From NCBI GenBank assembly GCA_037074615.1, contig CM073519.1, positions 24,139,001 through 24,203,000 on the forward strand: 64,000 nt of DNA. The letters run 5' to 3'. Made by a program: the position numbers and the translations under genes. The notes beneath the pieces are model-generated. The model saw nothing but the letters and a program-made list of their open reading frames with translations, was not told where the DNA came from and made no database searches. The stretch comes from Leucaena leucocephala. Its lineage: Eukaryota; Streptophyta; Magnoliopsida; Fabales; Fabaceae. Below are positions 9,754 to 22,755 of the stretch, piece after piece; within the stretch, counting starts at the first letter, position 1; each line of letters starts with the position of its first letter.

Positions 9754-12700
9754 TGTAATATCCTTACTTTCCTATGTCTTATGGACCATTCAGTAGAATT
9801 TAGAACCACTTACAAGACCTCAGAAGTCCATTAGCCAAATCTGGAATTTTACTTTCTCGGGTTACTGTTCATATGGTTTTCCAGATTACGCAACGAAATT
9901 CGAAAAATCATAATTAATTCTAGAAAACTCGAAATGAAGTGGTTCAAAAAGATACATGAAGATAACATCTTGAAATTTAAGGGAGAAATAATTTCCAGAC
10001 CAAATGATGTGTCAATCAATACAGTTTATTCATCAAATTTTACTGTTCATTTGGTCAAAAATCCTGGAAACAGATTCTGGTCCCTTAATTTGGAAATTCA
10101 TTTCTCTTGATATACACATCCAAATGAAATGTTCTACCTATTAACTTAAAGATGTGTATGTGTACTACATGCTCATAGAATTTCGTGAAATAATTCCTTC
10201 ATTTGCTAGGTCAAACTGAAGCCACGATAAAACTACTCCAAGACCTACGTTTTCACCATTTCAATTTCTTTTCTTTCATTTCCAATAATTGTTTCAGCAT
10301 GCACAAGCCATCAAATAAGCTTCTCAACATTCATATACATCATGTACATATGCCATAAGTATTACAATAGTTTTATCACATAAATGGACACCTTACATGG
10401 CATTTACATACATGGACAATTTATAGTATATGCTAAAATCTCAATACTTCACTTCCTTTCTTCCATTCTTTAGCTCTTCTCCATGCATACCTTTTCTTCA
10501 TGCTTGACCTAAATTGGTTGGTTATGGGAGAGTGAGATTCTAGGGAATCTCAGTAGCAAACATTACCACTTAAATATGCAAGATAGATGCTAATGCATGA
10601 TATGTAATTTCATTAACTTTCTTTGATTAGTGACATGCCATCATGCTATATACTTTTACATAAAGTGCATGGCCATGGAAACATGTTATTCACAATACAT
10701 TGAACATCATTTATCATGTCATAACATCATTCAAATAACATATACATGTCAACACATAAGCATACCACATCAAGCACATAAAGAGATAAGTTCACTACCT
10801 TGCACTTAAGCTTTTCTCTTGACCTTTAGCCCTTGCTCCCTAGCTTTCCAACCATGAAGCCTTTATGTCCATCACTTCCCAACATCTTCTTGGGTGTTTC
10901 ATGGTCCTAAACATATTCATATTCATCACATAACTCATTAGGACTCATGAACTCCAACCATGTTCAAGACTAACTTTGTTACACTCTTTATTGTCATAAC
11001 TTTCTCTAATTTTCACTAATCCACTTGGCTCTTGAACCAATTTATGTCTTGACTTTACCCTACAGAATTTCATGTGCATGGCCTTGGAAACATGTTATTC
11101 ACAATACATTGAACATCATTTATCATGTCATAACATCATTCAAATAACATATACATGTCAACACATAAGCATACCACATCAAGCACATAAAGAGATAAGT
11201 TCACTACCTTGCACTTAAGCTTTTCTCTTGACCTTTAGCCCTTGCTCCCTAGCTTTCCAACCATGAAGCCTTTATGTCCATCACTTCCCAACATCTTCTT
11301 GGGTGTTTCATGGTCCTAAACATATTCATATTCATCACATAACTCATTAGGACTCATGAACTCCAACCATGTTCAAGACTAACTTTGTTACACTCTTTAT
11401 TGTCATAACTTTCTCTAATTTTCACTAATCCACTTGGCTCTTGAACCAATTTATGTCTTGACTTTACCCTACAGAATTTCATCTTTTGAATCCATTTATG
11501 AGATTAGAATCATGAAATTCCAGCTCCTTCATGGCCTGCTGTACAGAACTGAACATAAGCATACAATTATTTCAAAAATTCTCATTTTGATTCTAATGCT
11601 TCCCATACTTGTTTCTCCACTTTACCCCACACAACTTTTCATTTTAAAACCATTGGAACCATCAAAATCATGAAATTCCAATCACTGTTCATGCGAGTGA
11701 ACATTAACCGTAAGGAATCTCAAAGACTACAACCTTGAGATTTTAATGTTTCCAAGGTTCAAAACCTTTCCAATCCTACACAAAATCATCATATAAACTC
11801 AATTGAAGCATTAAATCATTGAAATTCTATTTCCTTCCCTCATGAACAGTGCAGACTGAACATGGCACACCATGGCAAAGTCAAGAATATCAACTTGATT
11901 CAACAACCAATCATTTAACTAGCTTGTTTAAGCTGCAATCATAAGTTTCTAATTTTAATTTCTTCTTTACCCTTTCCTTTAAGGTCTTTGGGCAGTACCT
12001 CCCCATAGAGAAAACTCAACTTTTCCCCCATCAAAACCCTAAGTTCAAGCTCCCAAATCAAAGGAAAATAAGCTAGGAGAGGTTACTTACCTTTAATCTC
12101 TAGCTTGCTTGAACTTTGGAACCTTGACTCTTCTTTGTCTTGGCTTGAGTTCCCATTTTGTAAGAGTTTCCCCACAGGTTCATGGCTAACAGTTTGCTGC
12201 AGAATTGAGGGGGTACTTATAGAAAACTTCCATGGAAAATGAATGGCCAAGATCACTTTGTACACTATTTGATCTAATGGCTCATATTTGTTCTTACATC
12301 AAGCTTACTTTCCAAGCCAACTTGAGATAAATCCACATGACAAAAATCTTCTCCTCCCCCTTGTCTTGGACGTTAAGTGTGTGGGTGTGTGGGTCCCACT
12401 ATGTGCAAACCATAATTTTCACTTTATCCCTTCATTTTCTTTTAAAAAATTTATAAATTATTCATTATTGGACTTGGGCTCCAAGACAACTCTTGGGACT
12501 TATTGGGATGCCCTAGGACAAAATTTTGGGCTGCCATAGGCCTTCCTTGGGTCCAATAGCTAATTTGCATAAATCCCAAGGTACTTTCCTTATACCGATA
12601 TTCTTAAAATATCCTGATTTTTAAATAAATGCTAGACACCTCTTTTAATGGTTCTAACATTTTTAAAATTCATTCTAATATAAAATGAATTCCCTATAAA

Positions 12701-13478
12701 GTCTCATAATTTTCTGAGACCCAAAGGTCCTGATAAAAATTCCCTATATTTCCTTGAACCCTTTATCAGTGTCCGATTTTACTTTAATTTCCCAAAGGGT
12801 ATTATCGTATTTTCAAACATCATCAGAGTATTTACTGGCTCTAATTAATCATCTTTATACCATCTTACACATTTTTTACCTACCCAAAATGATCAAAAGG
12901 ACCTTTACCCATCACTAGTATGTTATGGGGATCCAGAGACATTTTCGTAATTTTGGACTTTCCCTAGACTGCTATGGACTCTAGCCCACATAACTGTCTC
13001 ACTACTTTATTGGGCTAATGATGGCGCCATTTGGGCCTTGATATGGGCTCATTGCCTTCATTACCTTTATGGCATAAATCCCAATAAATCTCACTTGATC
13101 CTATTTATCGAGTATTTTATTTCACCGTAAAATCCCGTAAGGCTTCTACAGGATTCATTTTATGACTCTGATAATTTTATAAATTCATATATTAAATATA
13201 GGAATTTCCACTAATGTCTCATATGATTATGATGTCTGAAAAATACTATAATAATTCTTCTAACTTCAGGAATTTATATCAATTAATCGGGACCTCAAAT
13301 CAAAATTTCGTGTTGCATTAAACTAACCGTAATAATTTTGTCTATCTACTAGTAAAATTTGAGTCTGATATGATTCTGGGCATTTTTGGCCTGTTTTGGC
13401 TCAACTTTTCCATATTTACATTTAGGTCCCTAAACTTTTGAATAATTGCACTTTGGCCCCTGAACTTTTAGCTATTTG
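9754..13478 (-). mobile_element. LTR, 3' part missing its last 0.2 kb, with internal 409-bp duplication
   Basis: The start TGTAATATCC is a variant of the reverse-strand terminus TGTAACATCC. It keeps family order through the TATA box (TATAAGTA, minus, 12214-12221), a leader with donor-like GTAAGT at about 12084, and the GGGACCTAAATG-type phrases near 13420. It ends where the next LTR is inserted. Only six further host bases appear beyond that insertion before the sequence jumps to another LTR fragment. No 5-bp duplication was found for this LTR itself. Confidence 0.75.
10665..11482. repeat. Tandem duplication, two 409-bp units
   Basis: Unit 1 is 10665-11073 and unit 2 is 11074-11482. Both run from GTGCATGGCC to ACAGAATTTCAT and look identical except one base seen (CCATGG versus CCTTGG). 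The join falls between GAATTTCAT and GTGCATGG. The other LTRs have one copy, so this is a local and recent duplication, or an assembly artefact. Confidence 0.9.
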
Positions 13479-16164
13479 TGTAACATCCATACTTTTATAC
13501 ATCTTAGGGACCATTCAGTAGCATTTAGAACCACTTACAAGACCTTGGAAGTCCATTAGCCAAATCTGGAATTTTACTCTTTCTCGGATTACTGTTCATA
13601 TGGTATTCCAGATAACACAACGAACTTCGAAAAATCATAACTAATTCTATAAAACTCAAAATGAGGTGGTTCAAAAAGCTACATGAAGATACATCTTAAA
13701 ATTTAAGGGAAAAATAATTTCCTGACCAAATGATTCGCCAATTGATACAGTTTATTCATTGAAGTTTACTGTTCATTTGGCCAAAAACTCTGGAAACAGA
13801 TTCTGGTCCCTTACTTTGGAAATTCATTTCTCTTGATATACACATCCAAATGAAATGTTCCACCTATGAATTTAAAGCTCTGGATGTATGCTACATGCTT
13901 ATAAAATTTCGTGAACTAATTCCTTTATTTGCTAGGTCAAACTGAAGCCACAACAAAACTGCTTCAGGACCTACGTTTTTACCATTTTACTTTCTTTTCT
14001 TTCATTTCCAATAATTGTTTCAGCATGCACAAGCCATCAAATAAGCTTCTTAACATTCATATACATCATGTACATATGCCATAAGTATTACAATAGTTTT
14101 ATCACATAAATGGACACCTTACATGGCATTTACATACATGGACAATTTATAGTATATGCTAAAATCTCAATACTTCACTTCCTTTCTTCCATTCTTTAGC
14201 TCTTCTCCATGCATACCTTTTCTTCATGCTTGACCTAAATTGGTTGGTTATGGGAGAGTGAGATTCTAGGGAATCTCAGTAGCAAACATTACCACTTAAA
14301 TATGCAAGATAGATGCTAATGCATGATATGTAATTTCATTAACTTTCTTTGATTAGTGACATGCCATCATGCTATATACTTTTACATAAAGTGCATGGCC
14401 ATGGAAACATGTTATTCACAATACATTGAACATCATTTATCATGTCATAACATCATTCAAATAACATATACATGTCAACACATAAGCATACCACATCAAG
14501 CACATAAAGAGATAAGTTCACTACCTTGCACTTAAGCTTTTCTCTTGACCTTTAGCCCTTGCTCCCTAGCTTTCCAACCATGAAGCCTTTATGTCCATCA
14601 CTTCCCAACATCTTCTTGGGTGTTTCATGGTCCTAAACATATTCATATTCATCACATAACTCATTAGGACTCATGAACTCCAACCATGTTCAAGACTAAC
14701 TTTGTTACACTCTTTATTGTCATAACTTTCTCTAATTTTCACTAATCCACTTGGCTCTTGAACCAATTTATGTCTTGACTTTACCCTACAGAATTTCATC
14801 TTTTGAATCCATTTATGAGATTAGAATCATGAAATTCAAGATCCATCATGGCCTGCTGTACAGAACTGAACATAAGCATACAATTCTTTCAAAAATTCTC
14901 ATTTTGATTCTAATGCTTCCCATACTTGTTTCTCCACTTTACCTGTCATATCCTAATTTTTCCCTATCTGTATAGTACTGATAGTGGAAAGAGGTTTAGG
15001 AAGGATTATGACAAAGATCAGAAGAAATGATAAAGGTTAAATGAGTCTTGAAGGAAGAAAGGGACCTAAACGAAAATTGGAAAAGTTTAAAGGCCAAAAG
15101 TTAAACTAGAAATAAATGTTGGGCCAAAAGTGGTAATTTCTAAAAGTTTAGGGACCTAAATATAAAGATGCAAAAAGTTAGGGATATAAATGTAATTAAG
15201 CAAAAAGTCAGGGACATAAATGTAATTATGGAAAAGTTCAGCCAGAAAAGGCTTAGAACTGCCTGTAAGTATTTCAGTCCCACATTCCATCAGTAAATAT
15301 AGGAAGTCATGGTGGGTAATCTGGCATGATACAGAAATTTTATTAGGGCCCCAGACAGCAGAAAATTATCTGATAGTCTAAAAGTTATCTGAAATTTTAT
15401 CAGATTTCATGGACTTCAGATATAAGTGGGCAAATTATAGGAAAGTGTGCCCTACAGTGACAGATGTCCTGGATCTGACAGAACTCGAGAAGAAGCTCTG
15501 TATAAAATGTTCTTCACATATCAGTGAATTTTGACGGGAGTTTGTTAACACCCGTGATCCGATAATGGAACTTATCGGTATGTAAGCCTGGATAGAATGA
15601 GATCAGATGACCTCATATATAGGCCCATAATGATGACAAGGAAGGCCTAAAACCCAGGGTACCAGTCTATCAATAGAAGGGGCTAGTGCCAGAAAAAGTG
15701 TGGAATTACGAAAATGCCCCTGGATGCCCATATTGTACTAGAGATGGATGAAGGGCATTTTGGTCATCTGGGATAGGCTAAAAACGTGACACATGGTATA
15801 AATATGATTATTTGAGCCAATATATGCCCTGAGGCAGTACAAAGAGGGGTGAAATGACAATTATGCCCTTAGGGTCAATATAGTGTAAGAAAGGACACCA
15901 AGGGTATTTTGGTCATTTCCCAAGGGATCTGTAATTAAGTTGTCATCAGTGCAAGTATTTCAATGGTGTGGGAAGCCTAGACATTGATTTCCAGGACATA
16001 ATATATATCCTGGTATATTATAGAAAAATTCAGAACAGAAAACAGTCCGGTTGTTGTGAAACTGCACTGATCGGTACCGGATTGGACTGGAATTTCTCCA
16101 GAAGGTTCCTTGCATGGGCAGCACGCCACCTAACCCTATTAGGTGTCCCATGAGCTGTCCCACA

Positions 16165-16172
16165 TGATGTCA
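16165..16172 (+). promoter_or_regulatory. CRE-like TGATGTCA site upstream of the LTR TATA box
   Basis: TGATGTCA fits the bZIP palindrome TGACGTCA after loss of its CpG. It sits about 105 bases before the TATA box. Related TGACATCA or TGATGTCA sites occur at the same place in most LTR copies here (for example 58163, 63308, and reverse-strand copies near 24737, 29047, 40784). Binding is inference. Confidence 0.4.
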
Positions 16173-16276
16173 TAATTATTATTTTATGAAAAAGTTAAAT
16201 CCAAGAATAAATGTGGGCCTTTAGATCAAATAGTAACCAAATCAATCTTGGCCATTCATTTTTCTTGGATTTTGGC

Positions 16277-16284
16277 TATAAATA
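16277..16284 (+). promoter_or_regulatory. LTR core promoter, TATA box
   Basis: TATAAATA followed by a C-rich CCCC stretch. It is preserved in almost every LTR copy in the window, at a constant distance from the LTR start (about 1.2-1.3 kb). Transcription would start about 30 bases downstream. This is inferred from position, with no expression evidence. Confidence 0.7.
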
Positions 16285-16315
16285 CCCCTCCATTCTGCAA
16301 CCAAACCGTAAGTTC

Positions 16316-16399
16316 ATGGACCCTTGGGGAAACTCTTGCAAAATGAAAACTCAAGCCAAGACAAAGAAGATTCAAGGTTCCAAAGTTCAAGCAAGCTAG
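16316..16399 (+). other. Short conserved basic ORF in the LTR leader (27 codons)
   Basis: ATG at 16316, with a second in-frame ATG at 16343, reads to TAG at 16397, ten bases before the splice-donor-like GT. The part from the second ATG (MKTQAKTKKIQGSKVQAS) recurs nearly unchanged at 46450-46505 and 58350-58395. The peptide is lysine-rich. It may be just a conserved leader rather than a protein. The reverse copy at 18809-19003 has lost the frame. Confidence 0.35.
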
Positions 16400-16406
16400 A
16401 GATTAA

Positions 16407-16414
16407 AGGTAAGC
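16407..16414 (+). other. Putative 5' splice site in the LTR leader
   Basis: AG-GTAAGC follows the TATA box by about 130 bases. It recurs at 46512 and 58405 and, reversed, at about 18805 and 20720. The other LTR subgroup has CAAG-GTAATC instead (63530 and reversed near 28815, 40555). A splice here would remove the unusually long downstream part of the LTR. Inference only. Confidence 0.4.
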
Positions 16415-19400
16415 AATCTTTCCTAGCTTATTCTCCTTTGATTTGGGAGCTTGAACTTAGGGTTTTCATGGGGAAAAGTTGAGTTTTCTCTAAGGGGAGG
16501 TGCTGTCCAAAATCCATAGAGGAAAGGGGAAAGAAGAAATTAAAGTTAGAAACTTATGATTGATGCTTAAACAAGCTAGTTAAGAGATTGGTGGTTGAAT
16601 CAAATTGATATTCTTGACTTTGCCAAGAGTGAACCTGTTCGGTCTGCACTGTTAATGAGGGAAGGAAATTGAATTTCAATGATTTAATGCTTCCATTGAG
16701 TTTGTATGATGATTTTGTGTAGGATTGGAAAGGTTTTGAACCTTGGAAATATTAAAATCTCAAGGTTATAGTCTTTGAGATTCCTTACGGTTACTGTTCA
16801 CTCGCATGAACAGTGATTGAAATTTCCTGATTTTGATGGTTCCAATGGTTTTAAAATGAAAAGTTGTGTGGGGTAAAGTGGAGAAACAAGTATGGGAAGC
16901 ATTAGAATCAAAATGAGAATTTTTGAAATAATTGTATGCTTATGTTCAGTTCTGTACAGCAGGCCATGAAGGAGCTGGAATTTCATGATTCTAAGCTCAT
17001 AAATGGATTCAAAAGATGAAATTGTGTAGGGTAAAGTCAAGACATCAATTGGTTCAAGAGCCAAGTGGATTAGGGAAAATTAGAGAAAGTTATGACAATA
17101 AAGAGTGTAACAAAGTTAGTCTTGAACATGGTTGGAGTTCATGAGTCCTAATGAGTTATGTGTGAATATGAATGTGTTTAGGACCATGAAACATCCAAGA
17201 AGATATTGGGAAGTGATGGACATAAATGCTTCATGGTTGGAAAGCTAGGGAGCAAGTGCAAAAGATTAAGAGGAAAGCTTAAGTGCAAGGTAGTGAACTT
17301 ATCTCTTTATGTGCTTGATGTGGTATGCTTATGTGTTGACATGTATGTGATATTTGAATGATGTTGTGACATGATTAATGATGTTCAATGTATTGTGAAT
17401 AACATGTTTCCATGGCCATGCACTTTATATAAAAGTATATAGCATGATGGCATGTCACCAATCAAAGAAAGTTTAATGAAATTACATATCATGCATTAGC
17501 ATCCATCTTGCATATTTAAGTGGTAATGTTTGCTACTGAGATTCCCTAGAATCTCACTCTCCCATAACCAACCAATTTAGGTCAAGCATGAAGAAAAGGT
17601 ATGCATGGAGAAGAGCTAAAGAATGGAAGAAAGGAAGTGAAGTATTGAGATTTTAGCATATACTATAAATTGTCCATGTATGTAAATGCCATGTAAGATG
17701 TCCATTTATGTGATGAAACTATTGTAATACTTATGGCATATGTACATGATGTATATAAATGTTAAGAAGCTTATTTGATGGCTTGTGCATGCTGAAAAAA
17801 TTATTGGAAATGAAAGAAAAGAAACTGAAATGGTAAAAACGTAGGTCCTGAAGCAGTTTTGTTGTGGCTTCAGTTTGACCTAGCAAATGAAGGAATTAGT
17901 TCACGAAATTTTATGAGCATGTAGCACACATCCATAGCTTTAAGTTCATAGGTAGAACATTTCATTTGGGTGTGTATATCAAGAGAAATGAATTTCCAAA
18001 ATCAGGGACCAGAAACTGTTTCCAGAGCTTTTGACCAAATGAACAGTAAATTTCAACGAATAAACTGTATCAATTGGCTAATCATTTGGTCTGGAAATTA
18101 TTTTTCCCTTAAATTTTAAGATGTTATCTTCATGTGGCTTTTTGAACCACCTCATTTTAAGTTTTATAGAATTAATTATGATTTTTTGAAGTTCGTTGCG
18201 TAATCTGGAATACCATATGAACAGTAACCCGAGAAAGAGTAAAATTCCAGATTTGGCTAATGAACATTGAAGGTCTTGTAAGTGGTTCTAAATGCTACTG
18301 AATGGTCCCTAAGACGTATAAAAGTAAGGATGTTACATTACCCCACACAAGTTTTCATTTTAAAACCATTGGAACCATCAAAATCATGAAATTCCAATCA
18401 CTGTTCATGCGAGTGAACAGTAACTGTAAGGAATCTGAAATACTACAACCTTGAGATTTTAATGTTTCCAAGGTTCAAATCCTTTCCAATCCTACACAAA
18501 ATCATCATACAAACTCAATGGAAGCATTAAATCATTGAAATTCAATTTCCTTCCCTCATGAACAGTGCAGACTGAACAGTGCACACCATGGCAAAGTCAA
18601 GAATATCAATTTGATTCAACAACCAACCACTTAACTAGCTTGTTTAAGCTTCAATCATATGGTTCTAACTTTAATTTCTTCTTTCCCCTTTCCTTTAAGG
18701 TCTTTGGGCAGCACCACCCCTTAGAGAAATCTCAACTTTTCTCCCATCAAAACCCTAAGTTCAAGCTCCCAAATCAAAGGAGAATAAGCTAGGAGAGATT
18801 GCTTACCTTTAATCTCTAGCTTGCTTGAACGTTGGAACCTTGAATCTTCTTTGTCTTGGCTTGAGTTTCCATTTTGCTAGAGTTTCCCCAAGGGTCCATG
18901 AAGCTACGGTTTGCTGCAGAATGAGGGGGTATTTATAGCAAAAATCCAAGAAAAATGAATGGCCAAGATTGATTTGGTTACTATTTGACCTAAAGGCCCA
19001 CATTTAATCTTGGATTTAACTTTTTCATAAAATAATAATTATGACATCATGTGGGACAGCTCATGGGACACCTAAGAGGGTTAGGTGGCGTGCTGCCCAT
19101 GCAAGGAACCTTCTAGAGAAATTCCAGTCCAATCCGGTACCGATCAGTGCAGTTTCACAACAACCGGACTGTGTTCTGTTCCTAATTTTTTATAATATAC
19201 CAGGATATGTATTCTATCCTGAAAATTAATGTCTAGGCTTCTCATACCATTGAAAATATTAAAATGAGTATTTATCTGCCATCCATCCTTTGGAAATGAC
19301 CAAAATACCCTTGATGTCCTTTCTTGCATGTACTGACCCTAAGGGCATAATTGTCATTTCACCCCTCTTTGTACTGCCTCAGAGCATATATTGGCTCAAC

Positions 19401-20273
19401 TAATCATATTTATACCATGTGTCACGTTTTTAGCCTGTCCTAGATGACCAAAATGCCCTTCATCCATCTCTGGTACAATCTGGGCATCCAGGGGCATTTT
19501 CGTAAGTGTGCACTTTTTCTGGCACTGTCCCCTTCTACTGATAGACTGGTACCCTGGCTTTTGGGCCTTCCTTGGTGTCATTATGGGCCTATATATGAGG
19601 TCATCTGATCTCATTCTATCTAGGCTTACATACCGATAAGTTCTATTATCGGATCACGGGGTGTTAACAAACTCCCGTCAAAATTCACTGATATGTGAAT
19701 AACTTTTTATACAGAACTTCTTCTGTAGTTCTGTCAAATCCAGGACATCTGACACTGTAGGGCACAATTTCCTGTAATTTGTCCACTTATATCTGAAGTC
19801 CATGAAATCTGATAAAATTTTAGATAACTTTTAGACTATCAGATAATTTTCTGCTGTCTGGAGCCCTAATAAAATTTCTGTATCATGCCAGATTAACCAG
19901 CATGACTTCCTCTATTTACTGATGGAATGTGGGACTGAAATACTTATAGGCATTTCTAAGCCTTTTCTGGCTGAACTTTTCCATAATTACATTTATGTCC
20001 CTGACTTTTTTCTTAATTACATTTATATCCCTAACTTTTTGCATATTTACATTTAGGTCCCTAAACTTTTAGAAATTACCTCTTTTGGCCCAACATTTAT
20101 TTCTACTTTAACTTTTGGCCTTTAATCTTTTCCAATTTACGTGTAGGTCCTTCTCTTTCTTTAAGACTTATCTAACCTTTATTATTTCATCTGATCTTTA
20201 TCATAATCCTTTCTAAGCATCTTTCCACTATCAGTACTATACAGATAGGGAAAATTTAGGATATGAAAATTTG

Positions 20274-22112
20274 CATTTAAAACCATTGGAAGCATCAAAA
20301 TCATGAAATTCCAATCACTGTTCATGTGATTGAACAGTAACAGAGAAGAATTTCAAAAACTACAATCTTGGAATTTCAATGCTTCCAATATTCAAAACCT
20401 TTTCAATCCTACACAAAATCATCATATAAATTCAATGGAAGAATTAAATCATTGAAATTCCATTTCCTTCCATCATGAACAGTGCAGACCAAATAGGTTC
20501 AGCCATGGCAAAGTCAAGAATATCAACTTGATTCAACAACCAATCACTTAACTAGCTTGTTTAAACTTCAATCATATATCTATAACTTTAATTTCTTCTT
20601 TTCCCTTTCATCTAAGGTTTTTGGGCAGCACAACCCCTTAGAGAAAACTCAACTTTTCCCCCATAAAAACCCTAAGTTCAAGCTCCCAAATCAAAGAAAC
20701 ATAAGTAAGGAAAGATTGCTTACCTTTAATCTATAGCTTGCTTGAACTTTAGTACCTTGAATCTTCTTTGTCTTGGATTGAGTTTCTATTTTGCAAAAAT
20801 TTCCCTAAAGGTTGACATGCCACAGTTTTGGTTCAGATTTGAGGGGGTATTTATAGAAAAATCTCATGGGAAATCAATAGCCAATATTGGTTTGTGCACT
20901 ATTTGATCTAATGGTTCACATTTGATTTTGGATTTTACTTTTTCAAAATGAGATTTCTGGCATCATCAAGGGAGAACTCATAGGGCTAGGTGGCCAAATT
21001 CCATTGGGGAAAGGTTTTGGAAAAATTCTAGTCCAATCCGGTATCAGGTTAGTCCGATTTCCCAAAAACCAAACTATTTTATAGATCTATTTTTTCTAAA
21101 ATTCCATAATATACTGTCTAACCTTAAATCCAGTATATAAATTCTTCCTACCATTGACATTCTTGGAATGGGCCAAAACTTAATTACAGATCCCTTAGGA
21201 AATGACTAGAATGCCCTTGGTTCACTATCTTGCCCTATATTAACCCTAATGGCATAATTGTCATTTTACACCTCTTTGCTTCTTATCAGAGCACATACTG
21301 ACATTGGCTAATCACTCTTGTACATGTCTAGACATTTTTTACTTGTCCAAATGACCAAAGTGCCCTTCATCCAACTCTGACTCATTGACACGAGACAGTG
21401 GCATACCTTCAGTGGCATTTTCGTAATTTTGTATTTTTTGGGTCCTTATTAGCCCTGGCCCACATACTTATCTGAAAATGTCATTGGGCCTATAAGGTGC
21501 CATTCTGGACCCTTTGTATGATCCACTACCTTCATGGGCTCAATTCCCGAGAAATTCCCCTTAAATCTATTTATCGGGTGTTTTGATACACTCTAAATTT
21601 CATAATAATTCTACAGAACTCCTTTTTAAGCTCTGTCAGTTTTAAAAATTCTTATATTAATTATAGGAATTTATTGCCAAATTTTATCTGATTATGAGGT
21701 CCAAAAAATACTGTATTAATTTCCCTTCTTTTAAAAATTAATATAAATTTTTTGGGACTTCATATCAAAATTATGTGTTGCATCAAACTGATTAGAATAA
21801 TTTTCTCTACTTACTGGTAAAATTTGAGACATTTTTAGGCATTTTCTGTCTCAACTTTCAATAATTACCATTGCGTCCCATAACTTTTGAAAATTACCCT
21901 TTAGGCCCTCAACTTTTCATAATTATACTTAATAGCCCAAAGCTTTTATGTACTTTCATTTTTTACCATAGGACTTTTGAACTTTTTATTTTAGTCCCTC
22001 ACTTCCTTCAAAACTCATCTAACATTCATTACTCCTTCTGATCATTGTCATAATCCTTTCCAAACCTCTTTCAATTATCAGTATTATACAAATAGGGAAA
22101 ATTAGCATGACA
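20274..22112 (-). mobile_element. LTR fragment, right 1.84 kb only (3' LTR remnant)
   Basis: Begins abruptly at the TTAAAACCATTGG block, lacking the first 1.5 kb, and runs to the terminus GCATGACA. The TATA box is at 20848-20855 (minus). The purine tract and internal sequence follow directly, so this is the 3' LTR of the unit to its right. It is closest by eye to the matching part of the LTR at 33252-36368. Confidence 0.75.
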
Positions 22113-22129
22113 TTTCTACGCCCTTAAAA
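22113..22129 (-). other. Polypurine tract
   Basis: The minus strand reads TTTTAAGGGCGTAGAAA next to the LTR end. It is preceded in sense by GAGGATGAAATTTATT, the usual run-up to the 3' LTR in plant Ty3/gypsy elements. Confidence 0.7.
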
Positions 22130-22755
22130 TAAATTTCATCCTCAAAATTTACTCAGCACCTTAGTTAACAATATTGGATAGATATTATTTTTTGACTTTT
22201 TAACTAAGGATTTGGGTAATTACCTCTTATCTTATATCTTGATATATTTAGCGAAGTGCTTTTCATGTCCGCATATCCTCATATCTTTACTATGATCATT
22301 CTTATGTCTGAATCAACTCAATCAGAGTTGAACGCTACCCCATTCTGTTACTTGCTTACTTGCTTTGCATCCATTTGCATATGGACTTCTCACTATACTG
22401 GACTTGTGAGTAGTGTCCATTTCTTTCATATCAAACTCTTTCGTATACTGCTATATTTTGAAATTTTTGTTAACTACTCTTCATACTTCTTAGTACAATC
22501 ACTTATTACTCATCTGAGTATCTAGCAGAATTCTTTAAACATCCATAAAACTTCATCTCTTATTTTCGTATCATCATATTTTTGTTCTTCTTATCATCTT
22601 TAATATCTCATCTTAATACAGAGAGAAGCCTTATGTCATTATTCTTTCTTTCTTTACTTTACTCGTAGATAGGAGCACATAGGAGCATATAGCAACACAT
22701 ACTCTAATAAGCATAATGCCTAGCCAACATATTGCAGGACTACATACATGCCCAC

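Larger units (their letters stand above)
14944..18337 (+). mobile_element. Solo LTR (3394 bp) nested in an antisense LTR of the same family
   Basis: Starts TGTCATATCC, ends GGATGTTACA. It is flanked by TTACC at 14939-14943 and 18338-18342. The host reads through as CTCCACTTTACC-CCACACAA, as in the copy at 11610. This is the best complete reference copy: U3-like part 14944-16276, TATAAATA at 16277, splice-donor-like AAAGGTAAGC with GT at 16409-16410, and about 1.9 kb more. It differs by 3 bases in length from the LTR it sits in and is in opposite orientation. Confidence 0.92.
13479..20268 (-). mobile_element. Solo LTR (3.39 kb) split by a nested LTR
   Basis: Starts TGTAACATCC, ends GGATATGAAA (GACA expected). 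It is flanked by ATTTG on both sides (13474-13478 and 20269-20273), a perfect 5-bp target duplication. Without the nested element and its duplication it is 3391 bases. The minus-strand TATA box is at 18930-18937, about 2.05 kb from the left end. No primer site or purine tract adjoins it, so it is a solo LTR. Confidence 0.88.

Noticed and set aside
16798..17064. 88-codon minus-strand frame (starts MALEPI), recurring at 11434, 14751 and 58822
   Set aside because: It recurs only because the LTR recurs. It is antisense to the LTR in every copy, varies in length by frameshifts and shows no domain.
13479..18337. Inverted TGTAACATCC and GGATGTTACA ends, as if one DNA transposon with terminal inverted repeats
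   Set aside because: The 5-bp duplications pair differently: ATTTG joins 13479 with 20268, and TTACC joins 14944 with 18337. They are two opposed LTRs, not one transposon.
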